A program made the position numbers and the translations under genes. Below are positions 1 through 8,906 of a stretch of DNA of 27,693 bases, piece by piece (within the stretch, counting starts at the first letter, position 1; each line of letters starts with the position of its first letter). The notes beneath the pieces were generated by a model. That model had not been told where the DNA came from. It saw nothing but the letters and a program-made list of their open reading frames with translations, and ran no database searches. Origin of the DNA: a virus; the IMG/VR virus record IMGVR_UViG_3300044673_000539, positions 1-27,693 of that record, one strand, 5' to 3'.

Positions 1-95
1 GAAAGGAGTGCGGCATGGTTTCCCATTGCTGCTTCTTTTTCCTTAGCATATTGTTCTTCGATAAGAGCGATACGAGCATCAAAGAAGGCTTTTAA
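1..95 (-). CDS. Tape-measure-like continuation in the -1 frame (partial, runs off the window)
   Basis: Directly after the stop of the 508-aa tape measure ORF, the -1 frame stays open to the window edge. From about base 89 it reads AFFDARIALIEEQYAKEKEA and continues for nine more residues. This charged helical sequence with a DARIALIEEQY-type segment is what I expect inside Bacteroidota phage tape measures. An in-frame ATG exists only at base 26 and would discard most of the segment. It is either the rest of the tape measure, separated by a frameshift (sequencing error, mutation or recoding), or a separate downstream gene. The sequence beyond the window would decide. Confidence 0.5.
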
Positions 96-1618
96 TTATC
101 GGGAGTTGAAAAGTTAATGTCTATTGGCTCAGCTGCATCAGCTATATTCTGAAGCTCTTTATCTAATATCTCACCGTATTTTGTAATGTTATCCAGCAGG
201 TTCCTGAATTCTTCTTCACCACCTTCAAGCAGCATCCTCTCTCCTTCTACCAGAGATTGCTGCATTAACTTTAACGCTTCTGCTTCATCCTTAATGGCAT
301 CTGTCTCATCCACTATCTGAACTATTCTTACCTCAGAAACTTTTTGTTCCTCCTTTATCTGCTGGGCCGTCATCGAATGAACCTGTGTTCTTATGCGGGC
401 GGTATTTTCATATGCGGAGTTTTCCGATTCAGCTACTCCTTTGTATGCTGCAACAGTTTTATCGAGCAGGTTATCAGTTGCATTATTTAGCTTAACCAGG
501 TCATTGGCATATTTCTTTGTAGCTTCATCAGTCGCGTCCAGAACAGCTTTAAGCTTTAACTTCTCAGCTGAGGGGGCAAGTGATGTATTAACGCCTGTCA
601 TTCCCGAAACTTTCGCTTCTGATTGGGTGATATCTTCAAGTCTCTGCTTAGCCTCCAGGTATGCTTCAGCGTTGGTCTTCATCCCTGAATCAAAATCTTT
701 AATAAGCTCGACAATCCGATCCTTGCTCAGCTTCGATGCCTGCATTGCCATCATCATCTCATTATCATAGCCTTTCTGGGCGATTTTGGTACGCATGCTT
801 GCAAGGTCTTCCTCAAGCTTAATCAGGTCCTTTCCTGCTTGAAGTCTCTCATCACGTGAGAGCTCTGCATTTTTTACCTTCTCTTCCAGATCACGCCTTG
901 TTTTTAGGGCATCAGCCTCAGCCACAGTCATTGTTCGCTGGTTTGCTTCAATCTCATCCATAACCGCTGCATATTCCCTGCCTGCCTTAATAGCATTTTC
1001 GATATTCGTAAAGAAGTTACTCCAATCACCTGAAGCCATTGTCCTCCAGAATGCATTCATGCCTTCACTTAACCCAGAGGTAAATATTTCCCACTTAGTA
1101 GAAAGATCATCGGTTGCAGAAATTATCTTTTTAAAAGCCATGCCGGCGCCTGCAGCAATGGCAGCCCATCCGAATGCAGGAAGAAGACCGGCAGCCACGT
1201 CTTTAAGTTTTCCCATGGCTCCTTTCTGCTCAGTAATTTTGCCCGTAACCTCCTTAATTCTTGTATCTATCTGATCATGCTTCTTCTTAAGATCGAGGTA
1301 CTCCTTGCTGTTCGTGTTAACTCCCTTCATCTCATACCTGAGCTTTGCAGCGGCTTTCTGCATGTCATTAATTGAAGCGGAAGATAAATTCTTAAGTACT
1401 GCACCAACATCAAAAGAAGTCTTCTTCAGGGTATTCATCTCCTGGCTGTTCTTCCTTATCTCCTTATTAATCTGCTGCAGTGCTTTAGGGTCTCCGAGAG
1501 CGTTTTTTGAAAGCTCGCTCAACCTTGCTGCCTCCCGCTGCAGTTCCTTTAGTTTCGATATGGCCTGCTCGTCGTTAATGTATACCGGTATCCGTGCTTC
1601 CTGGTTAATTTCAGCCAT
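92..1618 (-). CDS. Phage tail tape measure protein (N-terminal part or short form)
   Basis: Tape measure proteins set tail length and lie inside the tail tube until DNA ejection. This 508-aa protein is mostly charged coiled coil. It has heptad-rich stretches around residues 20-130 and 220-300. A Gly/Ala-rich hydrophobic helix near residues 140-165 (AAGLLPAFGWAAIAAGAGMA) is the type of membrane-active segment found in tape measures. It is the last structural gene in transcription order, 3 nt after a tail-completion-like gene, which fits the role. It is short for the family, and the reading frame continues in -1 after its stop, so the annotated end may not be the biological end. Confidence 0.75.
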   Translation of the reverse strand: MAEINQEARIPVYINDEQAISKLKELQREAARLSELSKNALGDPKALQQINKEIRKNSQEMNTLKKTSFDVGAVLKNLSSASINDMQKAAAKLRYEMKGVNTNSKEYLDLKKKHDQIDTRIKEVTGKITEQKGAMGKLKDVAAGLLPAFGWAAIAAGAGMAFKKIISATDDLSTKWEIFTSGLSEGMNAFWRTMASGDWSNFFTNIENAIKAGREYAAVMDEIEANQRTMTVAEADALKTRRDLEEKVKNAELSRDERLQAGKDLIKLEEDLASMRTKIAQKGYDNEMMMAMQASKLSKDRIVELIKDFDSGMKTNAEAYLEAKQRLEDITQSEAKVSGMTGVNTSLAPSAEKLKLKAVLDATDEATKKYANDLVKLNNATDNLLDKTVAAYKGVAESENSAYENTARIRTQVHSMTAQQIKEEQKVSEVRIVQIVDETDAIKDEAEALKLMQQSLVEGERMLLEGGEEEFRNLLDNITKYGEILDKELQNIADAAEPIDINFSTPDN

Positions 1619-1621
1619 GGC

Positions 1622-2020
1622 TTATTCTTTTTCGTTTATTGCATATACAACTGTTCTGGCGGCCTCCTCAGAATATTTCTGAGCCAGAATTTCTTTAAGC
1701 CGCATCACTTCCCTGTAAAAGATCTTCGAGTACCAGAGCTTCTCTTTCCTTTTGGGTGTAAAGCCCAGGTCGCCCGAATTACCAGCTTCAAATCCTTTAC
1801 CCGTTCCCATGTCAACAAATATTCCGTATAGCTTAAAAGAGAATTCAACCTTGTCAACATCATTCCCCGCGCCGGTCAGCAAAGAATTCTGCAGAGATCT
1901 GTAAAGCTCACCGGTATCATAAATATTCATTTCGGCAATCTTTGCCTGCCACATCTTAATTACAATGTCAGCCCAGGCGCTAATTGTTTCAGCTTTATTA
2001 AGCGGTCCAGTCTGCGGCAT
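1622..2020 (-). CDS. Putative tail completion / HK97 gp10-like protein
   Basis: This 132-aa protein is encoded between the connector-type genes and the tape measure, the usual place for HK97 gp10-like and tail-completion proteins. The segment LYGIFVDMGTGKGF (about residues 64-77), followed by a basic stretch and a helical C-terminus, resembles the 'Y..yvE.GTg' core common in gp10-like neck proteins. Its start lies inside the end of the previous gene (23-nt overlap), so the two are probably translationally coupled. The assignment rests on position, size and this motif only. A minor tail role is the main alternative. Confidence 0.5.
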   Translation of the reverse strand: MPQTGPLNKAETISAWADIVIKMWQAKIAEMNIYDTGELYRSLQNSLLTGAGNDVDKVEFSFKLYGIFVDMGTGKGFEAGNSGDLGFTPKRKEKLWYSKIFYREVMRLKEILAQKYSEEAARTVVYAINEKE

Positions 2021-2471
2021 TGTACTTAAGCTCTATCGGTTCTTCAACTGTAAAATTAAAGTACAGGCCGCTGCACCCGGTGGCAAATGCCGGAGGCACT
2101 TCGTAAAACCTTATTCTCGATAAATCAAGAACAGGTATCTGCAGCCGGTCCTTAATCATTTTACTCAGCAGCTGCCGGTAAATTGTGCGGGCTTCATTCA
2201 TTACCTCGGCTCTTTTTGCCATGTCGCCATAGTCAGCCTTTCCGAGTATGAATACGTAATAAGACAGCCTGTCGTAAAATCCCGATCCCGAACCACGAAA
2301 TGTTTCCCCATCCTGGTTATCGCATACAGCAAAAAAATAATTTTTGCGTCGGCTCTCCTGCAGCACTCCTTCAAGCGCCGCAATGCTGCTCACTTTTACG
2401 AATGCGTATTTATCCTTGGTTGCTTTAAGCTTCGAATGAAGCCCCTGCATATATGTTACCGGGTCGAACAT
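1998..2471 (-). CDS. Putative tail terminator / neck protein
   Basis: This 157-aa protein of mixed alpha/beta character lies between the 252-aa connector-region protein and the gp10-like protein. It begins MFDPVTYMQGLHSKLKATKD and later has an Arg/Ala-rich helix (residues about 85-110) and a beta-rich C-terminus. Size and place match tail terminator proteins (gpU/gp17-type), which cap the tail tube and join it to the connector. I recognise no catalytic motif. The 23-nt overlap with the next gene suggests coupled translation. Function is inferred from synteny. Confidence 0.4.
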   Translation of the reverse strand: MFDPVTYMQGLHSKLKATKDKYAFVKVSSIAALEGVLQESRRKNYFFAVCDNQDGETFRGSGSGFYDRLSYYVFILGKADYGDMAKRAEVMNEARTIYRQLLSKMIKDRLQIPVLDLSRIRFYEVPPAFATGCSGLYFNFTVEEPIELKYNAADWTA

Positions 2472-2475
2472 GGTT

Positions 2476-3234
2476 CTATTTTTTAGTTATAAGGTTATAC
2501 TCAACAGCTCTCTGCTCTAGCTCATCGAGAGCATCCATGGCAGGCTGTTTCATCAGCTGCTGTTTAATGGTGATATCGCCGTTGCTCAGCTGGTGAACCA
2601 TACCGTTTATATAGTCGCGCGGCTTAAATGGCCTGTTGCTCTTTTCGCCTGAGAACAGCGAAGGGCAGCGCACTGGTATATAACTCCTGAATCCCACATA
2701 CCACATGAACACTGAATTCTTTACCGCAGCATCAACACTCCGGAAGATCTTCGCCCTGGTCTGTATCCGGGATGCGTTCCACCTCTCCCAGGGTCGCCGG
2801 TATAAAACAGCTATCAGGTTATCCAGGTGAACAGGATCCTTTGTTTCGGTGTACGCGAAATAATAATTTTCCGCCATCAGGTATTCTTCAAAGCATGCAT
2901 TGTACAACCTGTAATGCCGTGCCCTGGACAGCTTTATCCGGGGCAATGGCTTAACCTCCCCGGGCTGTAGCAGAAAACGGCATTTCTCCGCCATTTGTGC
3001 AATCGTTTCAGGAGTTAAAAGAAAAGGTTTCTTCAGCATCCCATGGCTGAACCACCTTGCCCCATCCGGCTCAGGATCCCGGTAAGAGATAAGCTTCAGC
3101 CCAGCCAGGAACAAAGCTGCCTGAGAAAGAAATTCAGTCTCAGTAAGCTTCATCTGAAACAGGCACGCGATAAATTTGAACTGCTTAGCTGTCAGTTCAA
3201 TCATACGGCCGGGCAGCTTCATTCTAAGTTCCAT
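2476..3234 (-). CDS. Hypothetical virion-module protein
   Basis: I do not recognise this 252-aa protein as a named family. It is basic and rich in aromatic residues (for example ENYYFAYTET and FMWYVGFRSY), with no signal peptide, membrane segment or catalytic motif. It begins in the codon that ends the upstream DUF6712-like gene (overlap at 3234) and stops 4 nt before the tail-terminator-like gene, so it belongs to the head-tail connector gene string. A structural or assembly role (connector, tail assembly chaperone) is plausible but not shown by the sequence. Confidence 0.45.
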   Translation of the reverse strand: MELRMKLPGRMIELTAKQFKFIACLFQMKLTETEFLSQAALFLAGLKLISYRDPEPDGARWFSHGMLKKPFLLTPETIAQMAEKCRFLLQPGEVKPLPRIKLSRARHYRLYNACFEEYLMAENYYFAYTETKDPVHLDNLIAVLYRRPWERWNASRIQTRAKIFRSVDAAVKNSVFMWYVGFRSYIPVRCPSLFSGEKSNRPFKPRDYINGMVHQLSNGDITIKQQLMKQPAMDALDELEQRAVEYNLITKK

Positions 3235-4091
3235 TAAAACAGGCTTGAAAAGATTGTTGATTCAGCTGTATTTACATATCCGGCAGCAATCCTGGCAGCA
3301 TACTCATCACTATCGAAATATGCTTCAAAGCTTTCAGGGTTAGCATCCATGTACCTCAGGGCATCAGCAGCAATTTTCTCTGCAGCATCAATGTTCCCCG
3401 TTGCCAGGCATCCAAGCACTGATTTTAAAAGAACAAGAACTTTCTTGTCATCCAGTGCAAGATCATCATCGCGCTGCAGCTCAATAAGGTCACCTACATA
3501 ATCTTTCGAGAACACAGGTTCAATCCTCATCATGGTCTCTTGTATAAGCTTAGGACGCAGCTGCAGGAAATCTTTCCTGGTACCTGTCCACTGGCTGTAT
3601 TGCTTCAGCTCCGCGGCAGTACTTATCAGGCACTCCGAAAGTATGGTGTAAGCAGGAGATCCCTTCCATAAATCATGATATTCGGTATGCTCTTCGAGAT
3701 ACTCGATCAATAATTCAGCTTCGTTATCCCTGCGAATAAGACATTGTTCGCGTAACCTTTCAACTCGCTCCTTGCTGGCCGGTACCAGGTTATTCGCGCT
3801 TACAACCCCAAATCCCTGGTTGGTATGTGTGAGATCCAGGAAGGGAATTGCATCCCAGTAAGCATGATTGGCAATAACGCTCCTGCAGAGATTGAGTAAG
3901 TCTTCATCAGCGGTTTCACCTGAGCTCGATTCAACTGAGTCGTTTACCTGGTTGTACAGATCCTTCCCCAGCAACTGGCTCTTGATCCACAACTCAGCGC
4001 TCTTAACGTATGCCTCAAGATCAGAAAACTCAGTGAGGCTTGCAGCTGTCGGTATAACAGCCTTAAACTGTTCCAGCGTTTTTAGTATCAT
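3234..4091 (-). CDS. DUF6712-like head-tail connector-region protein
   Basis: This 285-aa, largely helical acidic protein begins MILKTLEQFKAVIPTAASLT and resembles the DUF6712 proteins that follow portal genes in Bacteroidota phages. That match is from memory and was not searched. Early helices (residues 20-75) include SAELWIKSQLLGKDLYNQV. The C-terminus has Ala-rich helices ending in PESFEAYFDSDEYAARIAAG. Its start overlaps the portal gene by 29 nt. Position right after the portal suggests a connector or adaptor that bridges portal and tail. Confidence 0.55.
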   Translation of the reverse strand: MILKTLEQFKAVIPTAASLTEFSDLEAYVKSAELWIKSQLLGKDLYNQVNDSVESSSGETADEDLLNLCRSVIANHAYWDAIPFLDLTHTNQGFGVVSANNLVPASKERVERLREQCLIRRDNEAELLIEYLEEHTEYHDLWKGSPAYTILSECLISTAAELKQYSQWTGTRKDFLQLRPKLIQETMMRIEPVFSKDYVGDLIELQRDDDLALDDKKVLVLLKSVLGCLATGNIDAAEKIAADALRYMDANPESFEAYFDSDEYAARIAAGYVNTAESTIFSSLF

Positions 4092-5481
4092 CGTTCTGAT
4101 TTGTTTTTTGAGTTCCTTCGATCGCGTCAGTTTTCTTATCCAGGGTAGTAAGCATCAGATCCGGAATGTCGAACTCCAGATCCCACCCGTTAAATTCACT
4201 TATCAGGTAAAATGGCTGTAGGTGAATATCCCTGGTAAGCTTTTCGAGAGCCTGCTTCATGGTAAAAAGCTCACGGGCTTCAGTACCATTAATCGATTTA
4301 TTGTTCCCAGGAGAGCTGCCGATCAGCGATGGATGAACACCCATGGCATAAGATATTATGTTGCTGGCCTCCTCGCTGTCCTCAATATAATCACCGCCTT
4401 CTTTGTCTGCTCCAATACGTTCGATTCTTACCATCTTCTGCTCTTTCCCGTTAGGATCGATGTAGTAAGTGGAGAACCAGCTTTTATTCTGATTGTCAAT
4501 ACCTGAGAGAAAGTTCTTGATATTGTCAATCTCCTTTACCTTCCTTTCCTTTTGCTTAGTCGGATCATTTATAGACTCCGCCTTGAAGAGATTGCCAAAA
4601 TAATCCTTATGTAACTCAATCAGGTATTTAATTACCATGCCATTCTTCATCTTTGCAATTTTTGCAATGGGAATCATCGCTTTCAAGGATGCCCATCCCG
4701 AATTGAAAGTACTGGCATAATGTGGGAACGGGTAGTATTTCATCCCTGGTGTCGGGATCCTGTTCACGATAGCGAACATTCTTTTATCGGTTGGCTTGCC
4801 GGTCTTGCCAGTTTCCGGATTAGGTTCCTTTCCCAGCCTTACCATCAGATCTCCAACAGGGTCATCCTCATCCAGGAGTGGTATTGCCTCAATATCTTCA
4901 TCCTTTGGCGAATCTTTCCAGCTGGCATAAAACACATGTTCAACCTGTCCGTTCTGAGGATTACATGTTTCGAACCTGCAATTAACCGCTTCCTTGTGGC
5001 GGATCTGCACAATCTTCTTCCCTTCTTTGTCCAGGATAATCACAAGCACAGAAAAGAGGAAATGCTTAACATCGGTAAACTGCTCAGCAAGGAACTTAAT
5101 CATGTTGTTCCTCTTAAAGAACCGCTTGATATCGGCATCTGTATATTCCCTACTTAATACAGACACGCCGTTTTCAGTAACTTTCAACCCACGTCCGTAT
5201 GCAGTACACACATTGAACCACATATTACTGCTCATTACTTCATCATCGCGGATCTTTTCCAGAACCTGGTACGGCTGTTCATTCTCGCTTCCCCAGGGCA
5301 CGAATCCCCGGTAACCTTTTTTCTTTTCAACAGGCTTCACATCCTCATAATCAAAGAAACGACTAGTCTCTTCGGTAATGAGAGCTGCAAAAGCCTCGGT
5401 CACTCCTGGTATAACATGCACACCGAAGGAAGAAGATTGAATTTCTAGGTCTGCGCCTGGCAGAGAACTTTTATTTTTCAT
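4063..5481 (-). CDS. Phage portal protein
   Basis: Portal proteins form the dodecameric ring at one capsid vertex through which DNA is packaged and the tail attaches. This 472-aa protein shows the family layout. An N-terminal arm is followed by PWGSENEQPYQVLEKIRDDEV (in part, residues about 62-80). A clip/stem region runs around KKEGKKIVQIRHKEAVNCRF-type strands. The central part has YPFPHYASTF and GWASLKAMIPIAKIAKMKNG. The C-terminal region carries EEASNIISYAMGVHPSLIGS and ELFTMKQALEKL, typical of portal crown/wing helices in Bacteroidota phages. Terminase genes lie upstream and connectors downstream. The start overlaps the end of the 74-aa gene by 4 nt (ATGA). Confidence 0.85.
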   Translation of the reverse strand: MKNKSSLPGADLEIQSSSFGVHVIPGVTEAFAALITEETSRFFDYEDVKPVEKKKGYRGFVPWGSENEQPYQVLEKIRDDEVMSSNMWFNVCTAYGRGLKVTENGVSVLSREYTDADIKRFFKRNNMIKFLAEQFTDVKHFLFSVLVIILDKEGKKIVQIRHKEAVNCRFETCNPQNGQVEHVFYASWKDSPKDEDIEAIPLLDEDDPVGDLMVRLGKEPNPETGKTGKPTDKRMFAIVNRIPTPGMKYYPFPHYASTFNSGWASLKAMIPIAKIAKMKNGMVIKYLIELHKDYFGNLFKAESINDPTKQKERKVKEIDNIKNFLSGIDNQNKSWFSTYYIDPNGKEQKMVRIERIGADKEGGDYIEDSEEASNIISYAMGVHPSLIGSSPGNNKSINGTEARELFTMKQALEKLTRDIHLQPFYLISEFNGWDLEFDIPDLMLTTLDKKTDAIEGTQKTNQNDDTKNAGTV

Positions 5482-5702
5482 AAGAATACCTCCTCACCGG
5501 ATACATTAAATATGAGCACTGCTTTAATTTTTCTGATTTCGCCTGAGTTAAGGAACTTTATGTTGAAAGTATTCCCATGGAAATAGGAACTTAAGCACAC
5601 AACATTCCTGGCATGAACTATCTCACCGTTTTTTTTCCAGAAAGACACGTCAAAAGGCTGCTTGCTTTCGATGATTTTCCGCGCATCAGACAGGTTTAAC
5701 AT
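5478..5702 (-). CDS. Small hypothetical protein before the portal
   Basis: This 74-aa protein starts MLNLSDARKIIESKQPFDVS. I prefer this ATG at 5702 to the upstream in-frame ATG (97-aa form), because the extra 23 residues are Cys/Leu-rich and overlap a possible small gene. The body looks like a small beta-barrel, with alternating strands around VSFWKKNGEIVHARNVV and FNIKFLNSGEIRKIKAVLIF. The stop overlaps the portal start (ATGA), so translation is probably coupled. I know no family for it. Confidence 0.6.
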   Translation of the reverse strand: MLNLSDARKIIESKQPFDVSFWKKNGEIVHARNVVCLSSYFHGNTFNIKFLNSGEIRKIKAVLIFNVSGEEVFL

Positions 5703-5706
5703 TGTT

Positions 5707-5811
5707 TTACAAGTTTGTAATGAAGATAAAATGCGATATGCCTGCAGGAAAGGACAGCATAAGCAAACCATGTGTAATAAGTGTCACTTTATTCCATTTA
5801 CCGCTTTTCAT
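5707..5811 (-). CDS. Possible 34-aa hydrophobic small protein
   Basis: A short frame with ATG at 5811 and TAA at 5709-5707 encodes 34 aa. It has a basic start (MKSGKWNK) and a hydrophobic remainder (LITHGLLMLSFPAGISHFIF). Its stop is 4 nt before the ATG of the 74-aa gene, a spacing usual for coupled genes. It could be a small membrane protein or simply leader sequence. There is no clear Shine-Dalgarno site. The call rests on spacing and composition only. Confidence 0.25.
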   Translation of the reverse strand: MKSGKWNKVTLITHGLLMLSFPAGISHFIFITNL

Positions 5812-5906
5812 AATTCATGCATTTGTCAATCAGCCATTCAAGGGTAAGCCGCTGCAGAAAAAGTCACTTTACACTGAAGCGGAACCCCGCACCGCCCTGA
5901 GCCTTT

Positions 5907-5922
5907 GGGGGTAATTACCCCC
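5907..5922. repeat. 16-bp perfect palindrome between large terminase and portal genes
   Basis: GGGGGTAATTACCCCC is perfectly self-complementary and lies 35 nt past the large terminase stop in the 255-bp gap before the 74-aa gene. There is no T-run after it, so it is not a classical intrinsic terminator. It could be an operator, a processing hairpin or chance. Its core GGTAATTACC recurs at 11052-11061, upstream of the glycosyltransferase gene. Confidence 0.4.
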
Positions 5923-5957
5923 TCCCGCGGCATGTTATATGCCTGCCCCTTTGTTAG

Positions 5958-7586
5958 TTACCGAAATGCGCTAATCATTGTATCATCGAAGCCCTCAGCA
6001 GCAGGAAACTTATTCATTCCAATGAAGAGAGTGTCCCAGGCATCAGTGCCATCAGTACGATGCTGCAGGAGATCCTCCTCTGACTCGGCAATCTTCTCCC
6101 CTGACTTGTCTTTCTGAAATCCCTGGGATGTGATCTTAACTCCGGTATTTTCCATGGCCAGTAACAATGCTTCATTGTTAGGCCTGTTGAACATTGGAAA
6201 TAGATGATGCTGGCCTTTCATAGCTGCATATATCATCCTGTGCTTATCTACATGCGGCACAGGATTACCCAGATGAACGCGATCAACAGACCATTTCAAT
6301 CGTTCAAACTCGGTACAGATCACAGATGCAAAGTCATCATCACCTACAGCATAGTTTGTCCCTAGCGCTGTATTGTCATAGTAGTATACAACACGCTTAC
6401 TATTATGAAAGCGATAGTATTCACAGAAGTCCTGAACAACTTCACGTATCTTCCTTTCATACTTTACATAAAAGCTCTTAAGCGTTAGCATCTTGATACC
6501 CTGCCTCTGGCCTGCTACAAGCCAATTGATATTCGCATTATAATCGAATGCTATGCAGATAGGCTTATCCCTGTCAATATCTCCATCCTGCAGGCAATTA
6601 TTATCCTTTACAGCATCATAGTTATAATTAAGCTTATCCAGGTGTGAGTTATCAAAGCTATCATAGTAATGTACATTATCCTTGAGCGCTGCATAGAAGT
6701 TGCCTGCATTGTTCTTTATCTTCCTGCATAGTATAGAGGTCTGAAAAACAAGTGGAGGAAGATCCCTCTTCATCCACTTGATATAGCGCTCACCTAAAAG
6801 CAAAAGGTTCTCAATACTGCTCCATTCCCGGTAATAGACTGCAACGGACCTGAGCTTAGCCAGGGCAATATCAATTTCCCTCAGCTGAGTCTTCAGGTAA
6901 GGAATATCTTCCTTCTTAAGCCTTTGAGTGAGTTCCCACTTCTCATATATCAGGCCATGAATTGTATCGATGAGATCCGGATCCTGTTTATCCTTGTAGG
7001 TAAGAAACCAGCTGCCAGCCTTTGAAGTAGGCATATCGGAGATAATAAGCATGCCATGATGAAAAGGGCACTGTCCAAAATGACCTTTAAATCCGCCATT
7101 TGCCGGAAATGTCTCTTCCTTAAGCTTCTGAAACTTAAGAAATTTCGCTTCATCGAGTGAGAGCCAGTCCAGGGTAAGTGAGTTTGATGTACCAGGTCGA
7201 TCCTGAGAGATGAACCTGATTATCGTGCCATTATACCAGATCATTGCATTTTCATAGCTGGCCGGCTCAATAATAGGCTTCTGAAAATTGCTGTTTTGGG
7301 GAGGTTTACGCCCGATATAATAATGCACATCCCTTTTATACCCGAATGAATCAAGCGCCTGGAGTGTTCCCGGGAGGGTCCGGCTCAGGATCTGCTGATA
7401 AGTACTTCCTACAATACCACCGGTAGATCTGGGCATTACCTGAACATTCCTGAGAACAAAAGGAGCTGCAAAACCATGTGATTTACCGAGGCGCCTTCCA
7501 CCAACAATCACCGATGTATGAGCGCCGGTGTACATGAATTCAAGCTGTGGATCGTTAAAGTAGATCTTCTTCCTGCTCTTTGTCAT
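5958..7586 (-). CDS. terL: Terminase large subunit
   Basis: TerL is the packaging motor: an ATPase that pumps DNA into the prohead and a nuclease that cuts the concatemer. This 542-aa protein has a Walker A-type loop GGRRLGKSHG at residues 29-38. A Walker B-like segment, WLSLDEAKFL at 141-150, carries the catalytic acid pair DE. A C-terminal RNase H-like nuclease fold has acidic residues at D348 (CIAFDYNAN) and D404 (YYYDNTAL), and further acids near RTDGTDAWDTLF. The small terminase gene precedes it and overlaps by 32 nt. Length and motif order are normal for the family. The mode of packaging cannot be read from the sequence. Confidence 0.93.
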   Translation of the reverse strand: MTKSRKKIYFNDPQLEFMYTGAHTSVIVGGRRLGKSHGFAAPFVLRNVQVMPRSTGGIVGSTYQQILSRTLPGTLQALDSFGYKRDVHYYIGRKPPQNSNFQKPIIEPASYENAMIWYNGTIIRFISQDRPGTSNSLTLDWLSLDEAKFLKFQKLKEETFPANGGFKGHFGQCPFHHGMLIISDMPTSKAGSWFLTYKDKQDPDLIDTIHGLIYEKWELTQRLKKEDIPYLKTQLREIDIALAKLRSVAVYYREWSSIENLLLLGERYIKWMKRDLPPLVFQTSILCRKIKNNAGNFYAALKDNVHYYDSFDNSHLDKLNYNYDAVKDNNCLQDGDIDRDKPICIAFDYNANINWLVAGQRQGIKMLTLKSFYVKYERKIREVVQDFCEYYRFHNSKRVVYYYDNTALGTNYAVGDDDFASVICTEFERLKWSVDRVHLGNPVPHVDKHRMIYAAMKGQHHLFPMFNRPNNEALLLAMENTGVKITSQGFQKDKSGEKIAESEEDLLQHRTDGTDAWDTLFIGMNKFPAAEGFDDTMISAFR

Positions 7587-8148
7587 CTTCAGGCTTCAAT
7601 TCTTCGTATGGAACATCGGTTATTTCAATGTCGGCAATATACTTTTCAATCATGCGTTTTTTCTTCTCCCTGATATCTGGATCCTTCTTCAGTCCCAGGG
7701 AGCTCGGATCATCTGTGGGCTCAAAAGTTTGCGGAACAATTTCATCAAACGGAAGCGGATCTGCATCAGGTTTATCGAGCATGTTGTATTTACCCATCTT
7801 GTCTGCAGCTATGGCCATGGCCTTAGGATCCTTCTGGAGCTTTGCAAGCCTGTAAGCTTCCTCGAGGAAGGTATTAACCCTGTATCTTATCCAGGCTTTT
7901 TCCGGATTTTTGATGTTACCAAGCAATATTTCAATCACCTGGATATCCTCATAGGCTGTTTTTCCCGTAACACCAAATTCGTGAACAATCAGGTCGCGGA
8001 TCCGGGACCGGCTGGTCGATGGAAATTCATACCAGTGGGAGAAGCCTACCCTCACGCGTTTTACTCTGTCGCGGTAAGCCTCCGGAATCTGGTCGATATT
8101 TTCGTACAGGTACTTCCGGCAGATCTCAAGTGTTCCCGGGCGAGGCAT
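7555..8148 (-). CDS. terS: Terminase small subunit (putative)
   Basis: This 197-aa protein lies directly upstream of TerL with overlapping frames, the usual terS position. The N-terminal part (residues about 20-75) looks like a DNA-binding HTH: SRSRIRDLIVHEFGVTGKTA followed by YEDIQVIEILLG. The central helices (about 85-125) contain WIRYRVNTFLEEAYRLAK and KAMAIAADKMGKYNML, as expected for oligomerisation. The acidic C-terminal tail (EEDKEQEEDLL-type) would contact TerL. TerS recognises the packaging site and loads DNA onto TerL. Its start overlaps the end of the previous gene by 1 nt. Confidence 0.75.
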   Translation of the reverse strand: MPRPGTLEICRKYLYENIDQIPEAYRDRVKRVRVGFSHWYEFPSTSRSRIRDLIVHEFGVTGKTAYEDIQVIEILLGNIKNPEKAWIRYRVNTFLEEAYRLAKLQKDPKAMAIAADKMGKYNMLDKPDADPLPFDEIVPQTFEPTDDPSSLGLKKDPDIREKKKRMIEKYIADIEITDVPYEELKPEDDKEQEEDLL

Positions 8149-8906
8149 CAGATACCGAATTTACTGAGCTCATCAAGTGTCTTCTGGTCCATCTCCTCAC
8201 CTGCATCCTTCAGCTCACCCACCCGTATCTTTAAATTATCGATGATTATCTCAGCTTTCTTCTCATTGATGCCAGCCTGAAGCTTCTTAAGGTTGGTTGA
8301 GATGAATTTCCGGTTTGCATTGATCCTTTTATGGTCAATTTTCTCATTGCTTTGGCCATTTTTCTCATTACGGTTTTCATCAGGATCCCAGGCATCGATC
8401 ACCGCCCAGTTATCCCTTACCAGGTCATCAAGATCTGCCAGCTGGCCGGTTAATACCCCGCGATCTTCCACACTGGCATTATCCATCAGCTTCGACTTTT
8501 CATGCAGGGCACGCATCTGCTTGTAAGCATCCCTGTTCTGGTCCCAAAGCTTCCTGATGTCGCCTGGCAGCTGATCTACATCGATTACATTGCCGTCACG
8601 AATAATTTTTTTCGTCTCAAGGTTTTCATCTCTTGGCACCCTCCTGATAGGAGCCACTTTTTCAGACTTTGCAGATTTTGGCGGTTTTGGCGGTTTTGGC
8701 GGCTTGAAATTGCTTTGTTGTGGAGCCTTCGGAGCTTCAGCCTTTGGCATTGCCTTTAAAACCTTTTCAAGCTCATATTTCAGCTTTGCAGCGTTTTTCT
8801 TCTTAGAGAGGTTCTGCAGGAGAACCCTGTTTTTCGAATGCTTTGTTAAAAGCAGCAAACCTTCTTCATAGTGCCTGTCTACTTCCTTGAGATCTAACGT
8901 AACCAT
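8148..8906 (-). CDS. Hypothetical coiled-coil protein with PPK repeats
   Basis: This 252-aa soluble protein sits between the glycosyltransferase and small terminase genes. The N-terminal helix region (1-60) is Lys/Leu-rich. A linker at about 65-80 carries PPKPPKPPK repeats, encoded by a short tandem DNA repeat near 8680-8705. The conserved-looking middle part reads LPGDIRKLWDQNRDAYKQMR (residues about 113-132), and the C-terminus is strongly charged helix. I recognise no enzyme motif. Proteins of this appearance precede terminase genes in Bacteroidota phages, but their role is unknown to me. It overlaps the glycosyltransferase end by 13 nt, so it is likely cotranscribed with it. Confidence 0.55.
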   Translation of the reverse strand: MVTLDLKEVDRHYEEGLLLLTKHSKNRVLLQNLSKKKNAAKLKYELEKVLKAMPKAEAPKAPQQSNFKPPKPPKPPKSAKSEKVAPIRRVPRDENLETKKIIRDGNVIDVDQLPGDIRKLWDQNRDAYKQMRALHEKSKLMDNASVEDRGVLTGQLADLDDLVRDNWAVIDAWDPDENRNEKNGQSNEKIDHKRINANRKFISTNLKKLQAGINEKKAEIIIDNLKIRVGELKDAGEEMDQKTLDELSKFGI

